This document shows positions 49,227 to 55,398 of a DNA stretch of 55,398 nt, one piece after another (within the stretch, counting starts at the first letter, position 1; each line of letters starts with the position of its first letter). The stretch comes from Mesostigma viride (taxonomy: Eukaryota; Streptophyta; Mesostigmatophyceae; Mesostigmatales; Mesostigmataceae): NCBI GenBank assembly GCA_009746045.1, contig RPFO01000257.1:1-55398 (forward strand), written 5' to 3'. Both the position numbers and the translations under genes were made by a program. The notes below the pieces were generated by a model. That model was not told where the DNA came from. It was given only the letters and a program-made list of their open reading frames with translations, and did no database searches.

Positions 49227-49959
49227 TGTGTTTTGGTGCTAAGGGGTTGGTTTTGCTGAGAGCTTTTTGGCTATGGCGGTTTGGCTTGCAGAATGCCCTT
49301 GGATGCAAAGGGGGAAGTGTTTTATACCTTCCCCGTGGATGACGCATGGGACTTGTGAAAAATCCTGTGGTCGCCGCTGTGACAGGCTGGTAACGGCAAA
49401 ACGGCCGTGGAAATCCACGCGGTGAAGGCCGCGGGCCGCGTGAATCCGCGGGAAATCTGATACGAAACCGCCTTTCCCGCGTCACGCCACGCTGGACTGG
49501 CATGTAACCGCCGTTTCCCGCGGCACTCCACGCTGGACAAGTTCAGAAAACCGCCGTTTCCCGCGTCACGCCACGCTGGCCTGGCATGTAACCGCCGTTT
49601 CCCGCGGCACGCCACGCTGGACCGGCACGTAACGGCCGTTTCCCGCGGCACGCCACGCTAAAATCGTGAAGTAACCGCCACGCCAACTTGTCAGTCCCGA
49701 GCCGCGGCACGAGAAAACGGAGATCCCGAGATCTTCCAGCGGATTTTTTTGGCGTGATTCCATGTACGGCGTGCTGTCTCACGGGAAATCTCCTGCAAAA
49801 CGCCTGTTCAGGCCAATCGCACGGTCACAAATCGCCCAAAAACTTTGAGGCGGAGAAGGGTCTTCGAAGTGTATATGTGCCCAACCACCACGCCTCCACG
49901 AGCACTCACCACTACACACCGCCATAGCCAAGAAAGCTCACTACATCTCTCAGAACACG
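49227..49959. promoter_or_regulatory. Bidirectional promoter with five E2F-like repeats and paired TATA/CCATAGCC modules
   Basis: Five copies of TTTCCCGC at 49473, 49514, 49557, 49598 and 49639 lie in ~41-bp direct repeats containing CGGCAC(G/T)CCACGCTGG and CATGTAACCGCCG. TTTCCCGC fits the E2F/DP consensus. Towards each gene there is a TATA box (TATAAAA near 49322 on the minus strand, TATAT at 49872 on the plus strand) with CCATAGCC placed 52 bases downstream in both directions. A CCAAT box is at about 49812. No open gene is supported here. Confidence 0.6.
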
Positions 49960-51183
49960 ATGCCTAGGGCTGGATCCGCTTCTAACTCTCATGGTAGCCA
50001 TGGCGTGAGGGGGGGAATGAGGCCTGTGCCTCGCCCATTTCCAAGGGAAGGAACTCGCGACAGGCCATACGACGCTGAGCAGGAGCAAGAGCCGGGTAAT
50101 GTTCCTTTTCCTGTCTTTTTCCGTCTTTTCCCGTGGAGAGCTGTCGTTTGCAAGTGGTTTTGCCCCCAAAAGCTCACCCCTTGTGTGGTTTTCCGTGGCT
50201 TATAAATTTGTTTTTTTTTCAATGCTTGCGTTTTTTTTTTTTGCTTTTTTGTTTTGCTTGCAGAAGAAAGCCGTGACGCCAAACGGCTGAAGGAGATGCC
50301 TATGAGGCAGAAGGTCTCCACTCCCGCCGGCCTCCGCGAACGCTCTTGGCAGGAGAAATACGAAGGGCTGTCCTGCAACGTCAAAAACGCTGTCGTCATC
50401 AAGTTGCCGCAGTGCCCCTTCTGCCTGGCCCCCAGCAAGACGGGGAAGTACGCGAGGCTGGTCGCCCTCATCGACCATCCCCACATCCACGAGTGCAACT
50501 GCGTGATGTGCCCCGAGTGCGTGGAGAAGATGAAGGCGTTCCATCTCACCAAGCCGAACGGCAAGACCACGAACATGAAGTGCCCCATGTGCAGCTGCGA
50601 AGTCCTGACGCACTACCACAAGTTCTACCAGATGGACCACGCCCTCAACGAGCTGGTGGCCTCCCTCCCCTACGGCTTCTGCGACTACGGCTGCGGGATG
50701 TTCCTTCACAGGGAGGACGTCGACGAGCACTTCGCCACCTGCGAGAAGAACCGCTTCGAGTGCGGTTTCTCCGTCGACATCAAGAGGCAGGACGGCTCCA
50801 AGTCCAAGACGGGCTGTTCTTACACTGGCAGGAAGGCGGACGTGGAGGCTCACATGAAGAGGTGCGCCTACTACCACGAGGCCTGCGCTGTGCTGGAGCT
50901 GAAGGAGAAGGCCAAGCAGGCAGATGCTGTCAAGGAGCGCCTGATGAAGGAAGGCCACGGCGCCAGGGATGACTTGAGGATGCTCCTCGGCTTCACGGCT
51001 GAGGAGATGGACGATGTAATGGAGCGGCTGGTGGTGAAGGAGCTGGACCGCGTGGGGCGGCTCCCGTGTGCCAGCTCGCTACCTGATGGAGGCCAGGCGT
51101 TCCCAACAGATAGCGAGATACAGAACGCCTCGTTCCCAGTCCTTGATGCGTCACAGGGCGCCCAGTCTGCAAGGATAGTGTAG
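49960..51183 (+). CDS. Spliced RING / TRAF-type zinc-finger protein (left copy)
   Basis: Exons 49960-50095 and 50264-51183, joined in phase 1 across a 168-base intron; 351 residues. The N-terminus is basic and Gly/Ser/Arg-rich. Residues about 80-150 hold CPFC, HECNCVMCPEC and KCPMCSC, a RING-like set of Cys/His. Residues about 160-240 resemble TRAF-type zinc fingers (CGMFLHREDVDEHFATC; CSYTGRKADVEAHMKRC). A helical C-terminus follows. RING plus TRAF-finger proteins are usually E3 ubiquitin ligases, so it probably ubiquitinates host proteins. The splice model is needed for an ATG start: exon 2 alone lacks an early ATG in a good context. CCATAGCC lies 29 bases upstream of the ATG. Confidence 0.8.
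50096..50263 (+). other. Spliceosomal intron, 168 bases
   Basis: Begins GTAATG, ends TTTTGCTTGCAG, with a very strong pyrimidine tract (T runs of 9 and 12 at 50211-50258). Splicing joins G to AA, restoring a Glu codon and an open frame. Confidence 0.85.
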
Positions 51184-51616
51184 GTGACAGATGCCAGCAT
51201 AAGATGTGCATGTTTTCAGCACTAGGCAGTTGGAGATAGGATGCCAGCATAGGATGTAGATGTTTGCCAGAATTAGGCCAGTAGATATGCGAATGCCTGC
51301 ATAACACAACGATGTTTTTTTAATGACTTGGAAAAGATGTGAATGTTCTGGCCCAAACGTAAAAAATATCTAAGTGCCATAGTATATTTAAGTATCTGTA
51401 GTTAGGAACAGGCCACGTGGCAGCCACAAAGCCCGAGGGTAGCCAGCCGAATCTGTAGTACGAGATCCGACGGTTACGGAACGGACGGGTACGGACGGGT
51501 ACGGTACGACGGGTACGGCCAGTACGGAACGGACGCGGCACGCGGAATCCCGTGGACCACCACGAGGCCCCCGTGGGTCCCGGCGGTTTTTAGGTTCCAG
51601 GGTTAGTATTACGGGC
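51184..51616. repeat. Terminal non-coding stretch with ~50-bp direct repeats and ACGGACGGGT-type simple repeats
   Basis: No gene is seen. ATGCC(A/T)GCAT recurs at 51191, 51241 and 51293 within degenerate 50-52-bp repeats. From 51465 to 51545 short units of ACGGACGGGT and GGTACGG are arrayed. The last ~45 bases up to 51616 form the innermost perfect stem of the palindrome. The mirror image occupies 51617-52050. Confidence 0.75.
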
Positions 51617-52050
51617 GCCCGTAATACTAACCCTGGAACCTAAAAACCGCCGGGACCCACGGGGGCCTCGTGGTGGTCCACGGGATTCCGCGTGCCGCGT
51701 CCGTTCCGTACTGGCCGTACCGTCCGTACTCGTCCGTACCCGTACCCGTCCGTTCCGTAACCGTCGGATCTCGTACTACAGATTCGGCTGGCTACCCTCG
51801 GGCTTTGTGGCTGCCACGTGGCCTGTTCCTAACTACAGATACTTAAATATACTATGGCACTTAGATATTTTTTACGTTTGGGCCAGAACATTCACATCTT
51901 TTCCAAGTCATTAAAAAAACATCGTTGTGTTATGCAGGCATTCGCATATCTACTGGCCTAATTCTGGCAAACATCTACATCCTATGCTGGCATCCTATCT
52001 CCAACTGCCTAGTGCTGAAAACATGCACATCTTATGCTGGCATCTGTCAC

Positions 52051-53273
52051 CTACACTATCCTTGCAGACTGGGCGCCCTGTGACGCATCAAGGACTGGGA
52101 ACGAGGCGTTCTGTATCTCGCTATCTGTTGGGAACGCCTGGCCTCCATCAGGTAGCGAGCTGGCACACGGGAGCCGCCCCACGCGGTCCAGCTCCTTCAC
52201 CACCAGCCGCTCCATTACATCGTCCATCTCCTCAGCCGTGAAGCCGAGGAGCATCCTCAAGTCATCCCTGGCGCCGTGGCCTTCCTTCATCAGGCGCTCC
52301 TTGACAGCATCTGCCTGCTTGGCCTTCTCCTTCAGCTCCAGCACAGCGCAGGCCTCGTGGTAGTAGGCGCACCTCTTCATGTGAGCCTCCACGTCCGCCT
52401 TCCTGCCAGTGTAAGAACAGCCCGTCTTGGACTTGGAGCCGTCCTGCCTCTTGATGTCGACGGAGAAACCGCACTCGAAGCGGTTCTTCTCGCAGGTGGC
52501 GAAGTGCTCGTCGACGTCCTCCCTGTGAAGGAACATCCCGCAGCCGTAGTCGCAGAAGCCGTAGGGGAGGGAGGCCACCAGCTCGTTGAGGGCGTGGTCC
52601 ATCTGGTAGAACTTGTGGTAGTGCGTCAGGACTTCGCAGCTGCACATGGGGCACTTCATGTTCGTGGTCTTGCCGTTCGGCTTGGTGAGATGGAACGCCT
52701 TCATCTTCTCCACGCACTCGGGGCACATCACGCAGTTGCACTCGTGGATGTGGGGATGGTCGATGAGGGCGACCAGCCTCGCGTACTTCCCCGTCTTGCT
52801 GGGGGCCAGGCAGAAGGGGCACTGCGGCAACTTGATGACGACAGCGTTTTTGACGTTGCAGGACAGCCCTTCGTATTTCTCCTGCCAAGAGCGTTCGCGG
52901 AGGCCGGCGGGAGTGGAGACCTTCTGCCTCATAGGCATCTCCTTCAGCCGTTTGGCGTCACGGCTTTCTTCTGCAAGCAAAACAAAAAAGCAAAAAAAAA
53001 AAACGCAAGCATTGAAAAAAAAACAAATTTATAAGCCACGGAAAACCACACAAGGGGTGAGCTTTTGGGGGCAAAACCACTTGCAAACGACAGCTCTCCA
53101 CGGGAAAAGACGGAAAAAGACAGGAAAAGGAACATTACCCGGCTCTTGCTCCTGCTCAGCGTCGTATGGCCTGTCGCGAGTTCCTTCCCTTGGAAATGGG
53201 CGAGGCACAGGCCTCATTCCCCCCTCACGCCATGGCTACCATGAGAGTTAGAAGCGGATCCAGCCCTAGGCAT
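52051..53273 (-). CDS. Right-arm copy of the spliced RING/TRAF-type gene
   Basis: Mirror copy of 49960-51183. Exon 2 is 52970-52051, the intron about 53138-52971, and exon 1 starts at ATG 53273. Exon 2 encodes an identical protein. Exon 1 is broken because a C6 run near 53219-53224 matches a seven-base run in the left arm, where the frame is open. This looks like a sequencing difference rather than a real mutation. Confidence 0.75.
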
Positions 53274-54006
53274 CGTGTTCTGAGAGATGTAGTGAGCTTT
53301 CTTGGCTATGGCGGTGTGTAGTGGTGAGTGCTCGTGGAGGCGTGGTGGTTGGGCACATATACACTTCGAAGACCCTTCTCCGCCTCAAAGTTTTTGGGCG
53401 ATTTGTGACCGTGCGATTGGCCTGAACAGGCGTTTTGCAGGAGATTTCCCGTGAGACAGCACGCCGTACATGGAATCACGCCAAAAAAATCCGCTGGAAG
53501 ATCTCGGGATCTCCGTTTTCTCGTGCCGCGGCTCGGGACTGACAAGTTGGCGTGGCGGTTACTTCACGATTTTAGCGTGGCGTGCCGCGGGAAACGGCCG
53601 TTACGTGCCGGTCCAGCGTGGCGTGCCGCGGGAAACGGCGGTTACATGCCAGGCCAGCGTGGCGTGACGCGGGAAACGGCGGTTTTCTGAACTTGTCCAG
53701 CGTGGAGTGCCGCGGGAAACGGCGGTTACATGCCAGTCCAGCGTGGCGTGACGCGGGAAAGGCGGTTTCGTATCAGATTTCCCGCGGATTCACGCGGCCC
53801 GCGGCCTTCACCGCGTGGATTTCCACGGCCGTTTTGCCGTTACCAGCCTGTCACAGCGGCGACCACAGGATTTTTCACAAGTCCCATGCGTCATCCACGG
53901 GGAAGGTATAAAACACTTCCCCCTTTGCATCCAAGGGCATTCTGCAAGCCAAACCGCCATAGCCAAAAAGCTCTCAGCAAAACCAACCCCTTAGCACCAA
54001 AACACA

Positions 54007-55120
54007 ATGGCCCGCACTAAGCGTTTCCCAGTCCGCGCTTACCCAGGCAATGGAGTCAAAGTCCACGATATGACAGACAAGCTCCACGACGCTTTTGACG
54101 CAGCTCTCGCAAAAAGGAACAAGGAAAACAAGCCAGTCGCAGAAGTGCTGTCCATTTGCATTTGTTGCAATACCTTGCTCCCCATTGACAAGTTTCGCAA
54201 GGTCCCCGAGGATATCGGTGGCTACCACACGGAATGCATCCTCTGCGAGCACATGCTCGAGGTAAACTTCTTTTCCTTGCGTTTTTTGCTGACTTTGGCT
54301 GCATTTTTGCACTCCTCCTGTGGATTCTAACAAGACGCACTGCCCCTTGTCATTTTTTGTGCTGCCCGCCCCACTTTGCAGAACAACGAGATCGACCACA
54401 AGCCGATTTTCCCCCCCGAGTGCCCAGAGTGCGGGGATGAGACCGCTCCGTGGGCTTTCTTCCCCAACGCCAACTGGAAGCGCGAGCTCTGCGTCAATTG
54501 CTTCTTCTCCAAGGAGGAGAACGTCTTCACTGCTCCGAACATCCCCAGGCCCGTGGACCCCTGCGAGTCCGACCCTCGCTACAACATGCCACTCAAGTGG
54601 CAAGTGAGGAAGGCGGACAGGGACGAGAGGAGGAAGGCGATCCAGGAGGAGGCACGCAGGCGCCTCCAGGAAATCCAGGACGAGTCTGACGCTGAGGTGG
54701 GGGCCCTCGAGTCTGAGAAGGACGAGGACGACGAGGAGCCGTTGGACGACGCGGAGGACCCGTGGTACCAGTTCGAGCGGGATCCCGAGGAGGAGGAGGA
54801 GCAGCAGCCCCAGGAGGCTGTGGTCAAGGAGGAGGAGGAGGAGGAGGAGGAGGAGGAGCCCACCTGCAGGAGGGTGAAGACCACGCCTTCCAAGATGGCC
54901 CCCAAGGTCATCGAGGTGGAGGATGACGATGACGACGTTGTGGAGGTCCCAAGAGCGACTTCCTCAAGGGAAAGCGCCCTGCTGACTCCCCCCCACCTCT
55001 GAGGAGCCAGTCGTGAAGAAGGAGAAGGTCTTCCGTGGTGCCAACCCCTCCCAGCGTTTTCGAGCTGGCCCGTCTGGCTCCAACCCCTCCATGAGGCCCT
55101 GCTCCATGAAGGGGGACTAG
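54007..55120 (+). CDS. Right-arm copy of the spliced zinc-ribbon gene
   Basis: Mirror copy of 48112-49226: exon 1 at 54007-54261, intron 54262-54381, exon 2 at 54382-55120. Here the C7 run near 54411 is complete, so the first part of exon 2 is open (unlike the left copy). Two later runs (about 54948 and 54988) are each one base short and end the frame early at 55002. Each arm is thus correct where the other is broken. Confidence 0.75.
54262..54381 (+). other. Right-arm copy of the 120-base intron
   Basis: Same GTAAAC...TTTGCAG boundaries as 48852-48971, and no visible length change between arms. Confidence 0.8.
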
Positions 55121-55398
55121 AGACAAGTCCCTAGGACTTTGTCATTTGTGATGTACACTAGCACGCATGGTAGTCAGTATAGGGCAAGTCCCGTGGGACC
55201 TTGTGCATTTTCATATATTTACTCATGATTTTATTGAAATAATAAAAGTTTTTTGCATGCAAACATTCACGAACAATGTGCTTATCAAGCCTTGCATGGA
55301 TATATAATTTAATTACAATTTGGACAAGTACTTTGGCCTGTGCACTTAGGTAGCAGGCCCATACGCCTTAGTGTTTGGGACTTAGGCAATTTTCTCAA

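Larger units (their letters stand above)
47834..55398. repeat. Near-perfect palindrome, arms of ~3.78 kb
   Basis: The centre is between 51616 and 51617 (GGGC/GCCC with no spacer). Positions pair so that left plus right is about 103233. The two copies of each gene translate identically; visible differences are homopolymer lengths (G7/C6 near 50010 and 53220; G8/C7 near 48240 and 54990; G6/C7 near 48820 and 54411; G4/C3 near 48280 and 54948) and a reshuffled simple-repeat patch about 100 bases from the centre. The right arm runs to the window edge. Confidence 0.95.

Noticed and set aside
1-55398. tRNA or rRNA genes, riboswitches
   Set aside because: No cloverleaf-like or conserved rRNA words were noticed by eye; a covariance-model search would be needed to exclude them.
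1-55398. A bacterial chromosome or phage as source
   Set aside because: The D6/D11-type helicase, F-box, RING/TRAF, GT-AG introns, AATAAA signals and TATA/CCAAT boxes point to a eukaryotic DNA virus despite the bacterial-type reductase and fibre.

Overview
The window is about 55 kb of GC-rich DNA that reads as one end of a large eukaryote-infecting DNA virus genome (Nucleocytoviricota-like), probably with a protist or algal host. The marker for this is a D6/D11-type superfamily II helicase (13812-15820). Supporting traits are densely packed genes on both strands, short AT-rich TATA-like boxes just upstream of start codons, many small virion-type membrane proteins, and a gene mix of bacterial and eukaryotic origin. 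I see no major capsid, polymerase or packaging ATPase gene and no tRNA, so I do not assign a family.

Layout. 1-6626: structural or adhesive proteins, namely a truncated LamG-repeat protein with an SPRY-like C-terminus, then a tail-fibre-like protein. 6656-8716: an adenosylcobalamin-dependent (class II) ribonucleotide reductase. 8713-13759 (minus): four membrane-anchored proteins, the largest with two PAN/apple-like domains. 13812-15820: the helicase. 15817-22815: small membrane proteins, a GNAT-like protein, a Rieske oxygenase, a PD-(D/E)XK-like protein and a very small basic peptide. 22816-27722: unrecognised proteins, one with a repeat-rich body. 27743-32652: a protein of about 1,640 residues ending in an OTU cysteine protease domain. 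32697-39920: five proteins sharing a short N-terminal Cys/His motif, with an F-box in one and a J domain in another, interspersed with a CREST-like membrane protein and a BRO-like gene flanked by its own relics.

From about 36.6 kb the character changes. Genes sit in alternating divergent and convergent pairs. The promoters look like host RNA polymerase II promoters, with CCAAT boxes, TATA boxes, canonical heat-shock elements and a five-fold repeated E2F-like box. A CCATAGCC motif precedes several starts. Two genes have clear GT-AG introns, and most products are zinc-ribbon or RING/TRAF-type proteins. I read this as a subterminal host-takeover region. A MITE-like element lies at 43204-43720.

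From 47834 to the last base (55398) the sequence is a near-perfect palindrome centred at 51616/51617, so everything after 51617 repeats the preceding 3.8 kb in reverse. This is either a hairpin or telomere junction of a linear genome read through onto the other strand, a true inverted terminal duplication, or an assembly fold-back.

About 30 frame breaks interrupt otherwise good genes. Almost all are single lost bases, often in homopolymers, and the two palindrome arms also differ mainly by homopolymer length. I therefore treat the breaks as sequencing error and annotate each affected gene as one CDS, naming the approximate break positions.
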